Origin: Desulfobulbus propionicus
Lineage (GTDB): Bacteria; Desulfobacterota; Desulfobulbia; Desulfobulbales; Desulfobulbaceae
DNA length: 34,119 nucleotides
Reading direction: 5' to 3'
Assembly (NCBI GenBank): GCA_002746685.1
Contig: PDQK01000015.1
Span: 1-34,119 of the forward strand
A model generated the notes under the pieces. It was not told where the DNA came from and made no database searches. It worked only from the letters and a program-made list of their open reading frames with translations. A program made the position numbers and the translations under genes. Numbering within the stretch: the first letter of the stretch is position 1; the number at the start of each line of letters is the position of its first letter. Shown here in pieces: positions 24,001 to 30,194 of the stretch.

Positions 24001-24446
24001 TTACCAACACCTGGTCAAGCCTGGCTGACCGGCAGTTATTGCATGCCAAGGTGGCAACCACAGCCGTATTCGTCCCTGATGTTGGGATATTCAGTCCTAA
24101 CGGCGGTAATCTTGAAGGCCGTTGGTTTAAATCCGTAAAGGAAAACGCCTTTCTGGATATACAATATATCACAGATACAGACGCAGACGTCATTCCGGAC
24201 ACGCACGATAACTGTCGTCTGACAGCCAATAAAACCCAGCTCGACACTGACGCTGACGGCTACGGCAACAGATGTGACTGTGACCTGAATAACGACAATG
24301 TTGTCAATCAGCGAGACTTCATGAAATTTCGCAGCTCCTGGGGAAGTGACGACGCCCTGGCCGACTTTGACGAAGACGGCGAGGTAGATAAGGAGGACTT
24401 CGAGATCCTGCGAAGCCGTTGGGGAAGTTCCGCACCCTTTGAGTAA
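21054..24446 (+). CDS. Secreted subtilisin-like (S8) protease with inserted beta-sandwich, IPT, kelch, thrombospondin type 3 and dockerin-like modules
   Basis: An 1130-residue exported serine protease starting with GTG after AAGGAGGG. Order: signal peptide (about 1-25); an I9-like propeptide (about 43-126); the S8 domain with D181 (VAVLDTGVDY), H237 (YHGTHVAGT), oxyanion N336 (SAAAGNS) and S582 (NGTSMAAPHVSG). A domain of about 165 residues (403-570, YDSMERGDINW ... VYIDKIGIG) is inserted between the Asn and Ser motifs and resembles the immune-inhibitor-A/choice-of-anchor-J type sandwich. Then come an IPT/TIG-like domain (about 645-722), kelch repeats (about 745-1010), a thrombospondin type 3 repeat (1040-1074) and two dockerin-like loops (D1077-D1088, D1104-D1115), ending SRWGSSAPFE. 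All catalytic residues are present. GC content is visibly higher than in flanking genes. Likely extracellular protein degradation; substrate unknown. Confidence 0.92.
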   Translation: MKNRFIGILLTVFLSQLIPVTVWASGAAYLKNHPLAASTSASYVEGRVLLKLRSGARLNSLTSNLDVLAGSATDDYRIRRFKALSSKVGQTLLRLDYPGVPTEKLLRSLEGHPDVEVAEPDYIISIDAMPNDTEFNELWALNNTGQVVDEVPSTPDADIDAPEAWDQLGGRDAEVVVAVLDTGVDYTHADLAANMWTNELELNGEAGVDDDDNGYVDDIYGIDPCNEDSDPYDDHYHGTHVAGTIAAVTDNGAGIAGITWNRAKIMALKFLSAKGRGYTSDAVICIDYLLAMNQREENDIVVMNASWGSTSPSEAMKTALEAAAAEGIIMSAAAGNSARDCEGEQKHYPSSLDVENVISVAASDQDDNLAYFSNYGASEVDIAAPGVNILSPVPGGGYRALKTDPFYDSMERGDINWDMDLTTGDWAITDEKVADGKMAWSDSPYGNYKQGSAEDDEHLEYNLVSKAIDLSDETETDLMVGFFLYKDLHPYTCEHGCGDKLFVEVSGDDGENWTTLSAHAGSDPNWKSYGYAIPASLVTDKFRIRFRMEVVPHGVADGVYIDKIGIGKANEMGAFAFKNGTSMAAPHVSGVLALMASLYPSESMDQRISMLYSGGDRLDSLKGLVATDRRINLNGALNPYLHITPLIKKVEVVEAVDEDDSVNTLRIEGVFFGETPGKVMFHESYTTDKGVNGNILSWSDTEVVVEKPPYSGGYFYIVDYGGTRSGRRPMKTSLWKTGSPTNTKRDSATSVLLKGKVYTFGGYMDGNSTLRGWEVYDPTTDSWEYPHGNWMVKNRAHLTSAVSNDKVYLIGGYHVGTQSVLDLVTVFEPAEVLKNSSFTKIKPYPTPICFAQAASVDGVIYVSGGLDGDDVPTDNVYSFNPSENEWKLEAKLSQARFAHGTVALNGKVYIFGGLESWEDGEVFTASGQIYDPATGSLSEMADMPVAMGRFGATSDDRFIYVVGGTSNDFWYTPIDAVLRYDTVTNTWSSLADRQLLHAKVATTAVFVPDVGIFSPNGGNLEGRWFKSVKENAFLDIQYITDTDADVIPDTHDNCRLTANKTQLDTDADGYGNRCDCDLNNDNVVNQRDFMKFRSSWGSDDALADFDEDGEVDKEDFEILRSRWGSSAPFE

Positions 24447-24496
24447 GAGCTGAAACGGTAATGAATTGAAACACTTTGCCTGACGCAAATCCCCTG

Positions 24497-24527
24497 TTCC
24501 GCCTGCCCCAGTAGGCGGCGGGCGGAA
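24497..24527. repeat. GC-rich inverted repeat between protease and VPLPA-CTERM gene
   Basis: TTCCGCCTGCC (24497-24507) pairs with GGCGGGCGGAA (24517-24527) around a 9-base loop, with one G-U type pair. No T-run follows, so it is more likely a REP-like or mRNA-end element than a terminator. Confidence 0.5.
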
Positions 24528-24557
24528 CCACATTCACCGGAAAAGAGGACATGAAAG

Positions 24558-25163
24558 ATGAAAAAGGCAATATTGACAACAGCTCTGATAATGGCAATGG
24601 CTCCCATGGCCGGAGCAGGCGTGATTTATACAGAGACCTTTGATAGTGGCCTGAACGGCTGGACAGCCGAGGACTACAACTCCGACAACTATACCTGGGA
24701 ACACAATAACAACCCAGACTGGAACTTCACCGGGGGCAGTGGCGGCTTTGCCATGGCCGACTCTTACAAAAGCTGGGCTGACAACTGGTATGATGCCTTG
24801 ATCAGCCCTGTGATCGACGTCGCCGGGATGACAAGCGTTGCGGTCAGCGCTCAGGTGAGTTACCAGCATGATACCAACGGCGGTTATGCTGATGTCTCAT
24901 ATTCTGTGGATAACGGCACATCCTGGATACCGCTACAAGAATGGACGGCGACTTACCAGGGCGCTGCTTCGTGGGAAATTGATCTTGATCCCGGAGCAAC
25001 TGATTTCATGCTCTCCTTTGAATACTACCAGCCAGAGTGGTCCTATTATGAATACCAGGTGGATAACGTGGTGGTAGAGGATACTTCTCCAGTGCCTGTT
25101 CCTGGTGCGGTCTGGCTCCTGGGAAGCGGTCTGCTGGGACTGGCGGGAGCGAGAAGAAGATAA
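24558..25163 (+). CDS. VPLPA-CTERM protein with a choice-of-anchor-J-like sandwich domain
   Basis: A 201-residue exported protein: signal peptide (KKAILTTALIMAMAPMAGAG), one beta-sandwich domain, and the sorting signal VPVPGAVWLLGSGLLGLAGA followed by RRR. The domain starts YTETFDSGLNGW, has WYDALISPVIDVAGM in the middle, then SYSVDNGTSWIPLQEW and ends YEYQVDNVVVED. This is the 'F-D-S-G ... LISP.I ... S.D.G..W ... DNV' pattern of choice-of-anchor-J/MAM-like domains, and the same fold type that is inserted into the two proteases nearby. A possible role is protein or glycan binding at the cell surface; nothing in it is catalytic. It has an AGAGG upstream and follows the first protease by 111 bases. 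Confidence 0.85.
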   Translation: MKKAILTTALIMAMAPMAGAGVIYTETFDSGLNGWTAEDYNSDNYTWEHNNNPDWNFTGGSGGFAMADSYKSWADNWYDALISPVIDVAGMTSVAVSAQVSYQHDTNGGYADVSYSVDNGTSWIPLQEWTATYQGAASWEIDLDPGATDFMLSFEYYQPEWSYYEYQVDNVVVEDTSPVPVPGAVWLLGSGLLGLAGARRR

Positions 25164-25217
25164 TAACGGGGAAGCACAGCTCCCATTATCGGTTACGAAA
25201 ACCGAGGAGGAAAGAAT

Positions 25218-25865
25218 ATGCAAACGAAAATCATTTCTGGCCTTACGGCCATGTTGCTGTTGCTTATGTCAACAACGATCGCCGCAGCTGCGGAACTGAT
25301 CTTTGAAGGGGCAATCATCCAGGAGTCGTACGACCCGTCTGACATTAATCTAGACACCATCTCGGTGGATTACTGGTCGTTCACGGTGGAGAATGCAGGA
25401 ACGGTTACCATAGACGTCCTCTCCTGGGAGAGAGATCCAAATGAATGGTTCTGGGTCGATGTGAACGGTGATGGAGAAGATTCGTTTATCGACTCCTCGA
25501 TCCATGTGTTTCAGGGCTCTCTCAATGCTGCCAATGTATACGTATCCAACGATGACAGTCTTGGTGCCGGTTTTGGTGATGGTTCCATCCGCGGTAATGA
25601 TTCCTATATTTCACAGGAGTTCGAGGCCGGAGACTATATTCTCGCCATCAGCTCATGCGGCTATTCGCCCTTTTTCACCGTCGATGAAGCTGTAGCCGGC
25701 CTGAATGAACGAGCCATTATCCCCTATTCAGCAGGTGAAGGGGATCATGGTGACTATCGCATCACCGTCAGCGGGAATGTTTCCGCTGTACCCTTACCAG
25801 CGGCAGGCTGGCTGCTGGCAGCAGGGGTGCTGAGCCTGACAGGAATGCGCAGAAAATGCACATAA
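25218..25865 (+). CDS. VPLPA-CTERM protein of the DVUA0089 type
   Basis: A 215-residue exported protein with signal peptide (ISGLTAMLLLLMSTTIAAAA), a beta-rich body and the sorting signal VPLPAAGWLLAAGVLSLTGM then RRKCT. The body has the order seen in DVUA0089-family proteins: SVDYWSFTVENAGTVTIDV, IDSSIHVFQG, VSNDDSL, GNDSYISQEFEAGDYILAIS and DYRITVSG, similar in style to PPC (pre-peptidase C-terminal) domains. A GGAGG lies 7 bases before the ATG. It is the third VPLPA-CTERM protein here, set just before the second protease. The molecular role of the family is not known to me. Confidence 0.85.
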   Translation: MQTKIISGLTAMLLLLMSTTIAAAAELIFEGAIIQESYDPSDINLDTISVDYWSFTVENAGTVTIDVLSWERDPNEWFWVDVNGDGEDSFIDSSIHVFQGSLNAANVYVSNDDSLGAGFGDGSIRGNDSYISQEFEAGDYILAISSCGYSPFFTVDEAVAGLNERAIIPYSAGEGDHGDYRITVSGNVSAVPLPAAGWLLAAGVLSLTGMRRKCT

Positions 25866-25985
25866 TCAGCACGTTCCTGTAATCATGACGGTCTGCCCGG
25901 TCTCGTCTAGGTATTCACTGTGGTGGGGCCAGGTATTGTTTATTGCGTCAGCTCAAAATTTTAAGGAAAAATCAGGGGTAGCCAG

Positions 25986-28196
25986 GTGAAAAATGAAAGC
26001 CTGAAGAAAAACGGTGAGGTAATGATGCAATGGTTTGCCGGGCTTGTCGCGGCAACGATTATTTTGCTAATGGGCGTGGAGCCGGTCGAAGCAGGGTGGA
26101 GAATAAACCAGGCCAGGATAAACGGCAAGGTATTGGAGCCCTCAGCCAGGAACGGGAAGAAGCTGCAACACGCCAGAACCAGTTTGAAGAAGGAACCGAA
26201 AAGCCCGGCAGGGAGCATTCTGAGCATAACACCTCAGCCCGGAGGGCGCGGCAGAGTGACCCTGCCTGACGGGGTTACCCATGCTCAGAAGCGCTTCCAG
26301 GCGCTGTCAAAAATTACCGGCAAGGAGTATTACACAGTGCCTTCCAGCCAGGTCGGGAAAGTACGGGCTGCAGCGGCAGCTGATGGTAGTGACGGCGTTA
26401 TCCAGGTTTTTCCCAACATCATCAAGCATCTGGAAGACCTGGTCCCGGATGATGCCCAGTTTGCATCCCAGTATTGTCATTATAACCCGGCCAGTCCTGC
26501 AAGCGACATGGACTCCACTCAGGCCTGGGAGGTCAGTACCGGCTCACCCGAGGTGGTGGTGGCTCTTATCGACTCAGGAGTGGACTATACTCACCCTGAC
26601 CTGGTGGAGAACATCTGGGTCAACCCGGGCGAAATTCCCGATAACGGTATCGACGACGACGGTAACGGCTATGTGGATGATGTCCACGGCATAGACACCG
26701 GTGACGACGACAGCGATCCCATGGATTATAATGGTCACGGTACTCATGTGGCCGGGATCATGGGGGCAGAGGGAAATAACGGTCTTGGAGTCTGCGGTGT
26801 CAACTGGCAGGTGAAAATCATGATCCTCAAGGGATTTGAAACTGCCAGCGACGGCATGGATACGAGCATGGAAATCGAGGCCATTGACTATATCCTGACC
26901 ATGAAAGCACGGGGAGTGAATATCGTGTCGGTTAACGGCTCCTATGGATACATTGGAGAGGAAGATATCCTGGAAAAGGAGGCTATCGCCGCTCTGGGCG
27001 AGGTAGGCATCCTTTTCATGGCTGCTGCTGGTAATGAGGGAAATAACAATGACGCCAATCCCTCCTACACCCATTATCCCTCCTCCTGCGACCTGGATAA
27101 CCTGGTCAGTGTCGCTGCCAGTGATGCCAACGGACAGCTTGCATGGTTTTCCAGCTACGGCGCTACCACTGTGGATCTGGCAGCTCCGGGAGATGAAATC
27201 CTGAGTACGGTGATGGCTGAGTATTATTATACTCCTGCACAAGGTGATCTTTTCTACGACGACATGGAGAGCGGAACCGGCGAATGGACAGCGGAGGGCA
27301 CCTGGGATGTTACACAGGAGCAGGCACACAGCCCGGTTAGCGGTTGGTCGGACAGCCCTGGGGGCCGCTACGATACCAACCAGGATATGATGCTCACCAG
27401 CCCGGTTATCGACCTGAGCCAGATTGAATCGCCCATTGCTCTTGGCTTTCATATGAACTACGAGATTGAAACAGCCGGGATTGAGTATTTTGACAGTCTT
27501 CAGATCTGGTACCTGGCGCCTGGCGACAACGAACCTGTCTGGGTAGAGATTGGTGCCGTGGCCGGCAGCTCAAACGGCCAGTGGGAGGTTTTCTCCTATC
27601 TCATCCCTGAACGGTATTTCTGGGAAGGCTTTCAGTTTCGCTTTGTTCTTCACAGCGACTATTCGATCCAAAAGGATGGGGTGTACATTGACGACGTAGG
27701 CATTGGTGTGGCTGAAGCAGACTATCCCTGTGAATACTACAGCGGCACCTCCATGGCCACCCCCCAGGTGACCGGGGCCGCAGGACTTGTAGCCTCCGCC
27801 TATCCTGATCTTGGCGCGGAAGAGATCAAGTTTCGCCTCCTGGAGGGTGTTCAACCGATGAAGACGCTGGAAAATAAAGTGCTTACTGGCGGCATACTTA
27901 ATCTCGCCGGCGCACTCAGTGGTGATAGTGACGGTGACGGCATCCTTGACGGACAAGACAACTGCGCTGCCACCGCCAACGCTGACCAGAAGGACAGCGA
28001 TGAGGACGGCTGGGGTGACGCATGCGACTGCGACCTTACTAACGACGGAATAGTCAACCAGGCAGATTTCATGCTCTTTCGCAGCTATTGGGGCACGACT
28101 GAACCGGTGGCCGATTTTAACGGCGACAACACTGTCAACCAGGCAGATTTCATGATCCTGCGGAACCGTTGGGGCTCAGCCGCACCCTTTGAGTAG
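25986..28196 (+). CDS. Second secreted S8 protease with inserted sandwich domain and dockerin-like end
   Basis: A 736-residue exported subtilisin-like protease. The GTG at 25986 has AGGGG upstream; ATG 26022 (MMQWFAGLVAATIILL) is an alternative that gives a shorter signal peptide. A long basic pro-region (about 37-150) precedes the S8 domain: D196 (VALIDSGVDY), H251 (NGHGTHVAG), oxyanion N350 (AAAGNEGNN) and S589 (SGTSMATPQVTG). As in the first protease, a sandwich domain (about 418-575, FYDDMESGTGEWTAEGTW ... GVYIDDVGIG) sits between the Asn and Ser motifs. It ends with a thrombospondin type 3 segment (DSDGDGILDGQDNC), two dockerin-like loops (DLTNDGIVNQADF, DFNGDNTVNQADF) and the tail NRWGSAAPFE. 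It lacks the IPT and kelch modules. It probably arose by duplication from a common ancestor with the first protease and later diverged. Confidence 0.92.
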   Translation: MKNESLKKNGEVMMQWFAGLVAATIILLMGVEPVEAGWRINQARINGKVLEPSARNGKKLQHARTSLKKEPKSPAGSILSITPQPGGRGRVTLPDGVTHAQKRFQALSKITGKEYYTVPSSQVGKVRAAAAADGSDGVIQVFPNIIKHLEDLVPDDAQFASQYCHYNPASPASDMDSTQAWEVSTGSPEVVVALIDSGVDYTHPDLVENIWVNPGEIPDNGIDDDGNGYVDDVHGIDTGDDDSDPMDYNGHGTHVAGIMGAEGNNGLGVCGVNWQVKIMILKGFETASDGMDTSMEIEAIDYILTMKARGVNIVSVNGSYGYIGEEDILEKEAIAALGEVGILFMAAAGNEGNNNDANPSYTHYPSSCDLDNLVSVAASDANGQLAWFSSYGATTVDLAAPGDEILSTVMAEYYYTPAQGDLFYDDMESGTGEWTAEGTWDVTQEQAHSPVSGWSDSPGGRYDTNQDMMLTSPVIDLSQIESPIALGFHMNYEIETAGIEYFDSLQIWYLAPGDNEPVWVEIGAVAGSSNGQWEVFSYLIPERYFWEGFQFRFVLHSDYSIQKDGVYIDDVGIGVAEADYPCEYYSGTSMATPQVTGAAGLVASAYPDLGAEEIKFRLLEGVQPMKTLENKVLTGGILNLAGALSGDSDGDGILDGQDNCAATANADQKDSDEDGWGDACDCDLTNDGIVNQADFMLFRSYWGTTEPVADFNGDNTVNQADFMILRNRWGSAAPFE

Positions 28197-28299
28197 AGAA
28201 TATGTAATTTACTCGCGTTTGTTAGAGCTTAAAACGTGCTGTTTCTCCTCTATCAAAAAGCTGTGATTGTACTAACCTTCTAGAAGAAAATGAAAAATT

Positions 28300-28342
28300 A
28301 AGCAAAATGGGCCTCTCAACTTGTTGCCGCAAGCTGAGAGGC
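28300..28342 (-). terminator. Probable terminator of the methylmalonyl-CoA epimerase gene
   Basis: A 13-bp stem with one G-U pair (GCCTCTCAGCTTG on the minus strand, 28342-28330, with 28323-28311) lies about 20 bases past the stop. Only a broken T-rich stretch (CCATTTTGCT) follows, so efficiency is uncertain. Confidence 0.6.
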
Positions 28343-28359
28343 TTTGATTACAGTAGTAA

Positions 28360-28764
28360 TTAGCCCCTTTGACAGAGCTCAACCAGTACACCACCGGTTG
28401 CTTTTGGATGAAGGAAAGCAATCTGTGCTCCACCAGCTCCAATGCGTGGGGTTTCATCGATGAGTTTAATGCCTTTTTCTTTGAGTTCAGCAAGTGCTTC
28501 GTTGATGTCAGGTACACGAAAGGCAACATGCTGGAAGCCAGCACCTTTCTTTTCGATAAACTTAGCAACTGGTCCATCAGGAGAGGTGGAAATGAGCAGT
28601 TCCACTTCACTTTCACCAACAGGCATAAAAGCTGTGGTAACTTTTTGTTCTTCTACAGTTTCAGTTCCTTCGAGTTCGAGGCCAAGGACATCCCCCCAGA
28701 AAGCTTTTCCACTTTCCAGGTCAGGAACAGCAATACCAAGATGATCAATTTTTTCTATTTTCAT
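28360..28764 (-). CDS. mce: Methylmalonyl-CoA epimerase
   Basis: This enzyme interconverts the 2S and 2R forms of methylmalonyl-CoA, feeding the B12-dependent mutase in propionate metabolism. It is a 134-residue vicinal-oxygen-chelate protein with metal ligands in expected places: H8 (KIDHLGIAVPDL), E55 region (GESEVELL), H79 (GFQHVAFRV) and E129 (GVLVELCQRG). The GAGGAQIAFLHPKAT segment is typical. A GAGGAG ribosome binding site precedes the ATG. The mutase is not in the window, but an adenosylcobalamin-making enzyme lies 0.9 kb away, which fits. Orientation is opposite to both flanking groups. Confidence 0.93.
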   Translation of the reverse strand: MKIEKIDHLGIAVPDLESGKAFWGDVLGLELEGTETVEEQKVTTAFMPVGESEVELLISTSPDGPVAKFIEKKGAGFQHVAFRVPDINEALAELKEKGIKLIDETPRIGAGGAQIAFLHPKATGGVLVELCQRG

Positions 28765-29382
28765 ACTGTTTTCTCCTCTCTGCCAGGCACTCCCGCCAGA
28801 TTACGGTTTTGTTATACACAGTTCCACTTGGTGTCTGTGCGTTGTATTTGAAAACTAGAGGTTTCCAAAAAGTATACGACTGACAGGCTAAAGCAATACA
28901 ACGTAAATCAATAGGTTGCAGGACAATTAAACCGGAACAAGCAGTGTCCCCAACTCAGGTGGCACTGCTTGTCATTACTTGTACAGTTTACAACTGTGCA
29001 CGCTTGGTACTTCTTCAACTGTTGGTGGAGCAAATTCAGAGACATCAGGAGCTCAAAGTCGGTTGCTGCCTGAACAGACTCAACGCTTTCACCAGGGAAG
29101 AGTAGAAGCTGTCATGATAACTGTCAGTAGCTGAGAGCAAGATTGGAAAACCCTTACACCCCCTGTAAAAATCTCCCTCACCTGAAATTTCCTATTTGAA
29201 GTTACGGGTTTTGTCAACTTAAAAATAAAGAAATTCTTGTTATCCCTCAATCTTTTATGTCGTCATTTTACGTTATTATAAGAGGTTAAAAACTCGTGCG
29301 TCAGGTATCTAAAGTACTTATGCAACTATTCAGTTTGTTTGAAAGAGGCTGGGGTTTCAGCCTGTATTTGGGCTTTTTATGA
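28765..29382. other. Intergenic stretch without a recognisable gene
   Basis: About 620 bases between mce and the riboswitch candidate. Apart from the inverted repeat at 28937-28972, and a small AGGCTG/CAGCCT hairpin at 29346-29363, I see no coding frame with family resemblance on either strand. The part from 29210 to 29290 is AT-rich and probably holds the promoter for the adenosyltransferase transcript. Confidence 0.6.
28937..28972. repeat. Perfect 10-bp inverted repeat
   Basis: ACAAGCAGTG (28937-28946) and CACTGCTTGT (28963-28972) flank 16 bases whose ends can pair further (CC...GG), giving a stem of about 15 bp with one mismatch. No T-run follows on either strand. It could be an operator or a transcript-end hairpin. 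Confidence 0.5.
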
Positions 29383-29568
29383 GGTAACTTTTTGTAATAG
29401 AGGGAAAATCATTCGTGCAAGGTAAGAGGCTGTACTGCTGCCCAACGAAAAGGGTCAGGTGCAGGTTGCCTTCTGTAAAAAAGAGCGGGGGAAAAGAATT
29501 CCTGGTGAAGATCATCATTGAAGTGTGGTAAAGGCATAAAACAAACATCGCAACTCCTGTTGCCTGCC
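29383..29568 (+). promoter_or_regulatory. Candidate cobalamin (AdoCbl) riboswitch
   Basis: The stretch before the adenosyltransferase gene has pieces of a B12 riboswitch in the right order and at about the right total length (about 185 bases). GGTAAC (29383-29388) can pair with GTTGCC (29559-29564) as the closing stem P1. TAATAG-AGGGAA (29395-29406), GTGCAA (29415-29420) and GCTGTACTGCTGCCC (29429-29443) recall the conserved core, and GGGGAAAAG and the ending TTGCCTGCC recall the 3' part. The clean CCGCAACTGTAA signature is missing, so it may be divergent or decayed. Context (vitamin B12 adenosylation gene directly downstream) supports it. Confidence 0.45.
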
Positions 29569-29621
29569 AGACAATACAATGCTGGTGGAGAAGGAGGGGA
29601 ATATGAATAAAGGAGGGCATA

Positions 29622-30194
29622 ATGAAGGTGTATACCGGTGGTGGTGACAAAGGGAAAACCAGTCTGTTTTCAGGTGAACGTGTAGCTAAATACAGTTTGC
29701 GTATCGATTCCTACGGGGATTTGGACGAGTTGAACTCTGTCATTGGCGCCATTCATGCCAGCTTACCTGAAGGTACTGAAAAAGTAAAAACGGAATTGCT
29801 GCATATTCAAGCCCGGCTATTTCAAGCTGGTGCCTGGCTGGCAACGACCCCTGACTCATCTGCTGTGGATTTTCTGCAGGAACTGGGTGAGGACGTTGTG
29901 AAGAACCTGGAAGCCAAAATTGATGAGCTTTCTGCGGAACTCACTCCACTCAAAGAGTTTATTTTACCCGGTGGAAGTCTGTCTGCTTCCTGGGCCCATA
30001 TCGGCAGAACCGTGTGCAGGAGATGCGAGCGAAAGGTTACCCAGCTTGTGGAAGAAGAGCAGGGAAGTTCCATGGATGCTGAGCTTAAAAACGTCTTGGT
30101 GTACCTTAACCGTCTCTCCGACTACCTGTTTGTTGTTGCCCGATATGCAAACAACGCTGAAGGCACTGCTGATCAGGTATGGCAACAGCCATGA
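29622..30194 (+). CDS. PduO-type ATP:cob(I)alamin adenosyltransferase
   Basis: Moves the adenosyl group of ATP onto cob(I)alamin to give coenzyme B12. The 190-residue protein begins MKVYTGGGDKGKTSLFSG, the ATP-binding loop of the PduO family, followed by RIDSYGDLDELNSVIG. The C-terminal helices have RTVCRRCERKV and YLNRLSDYLFVVARYAN, which hold the conserved Arg and Asp residues of the active site. Length is normal for the stand-alone form. AGGAGGG lies directly before the ATG. The product cofactor serves methylmalonyl-CoA mutase, matching the nearby epimerase. Its stop overlaps the next start (ATGA). Confidence 0.95.
   Translation: MKVYTGGGDKGKTSLFSGERVAKYSLRIDSYGDLDELNSVIGAIHASLPEGTEKVKTELLHIQARLFQAGAWLATTPDSSAVDFLQELGEDVVKNLEAKIDELSAELTPLKEFILPGGSLSASWAHIGRTVCRRCERKVTQLVEEEQGSSMDAELKNVLVYLNRLSDYLFVVARYANNAEGTADQVWQQP

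Noticed and set aside
26574..27452. 292-codon minus-strand frame
   Set aside because: Shadow of the second S8 protease; its Val/Ile/His-rich sequence reflects antisense of Asp/Gly/Asn-rich coding DNA.
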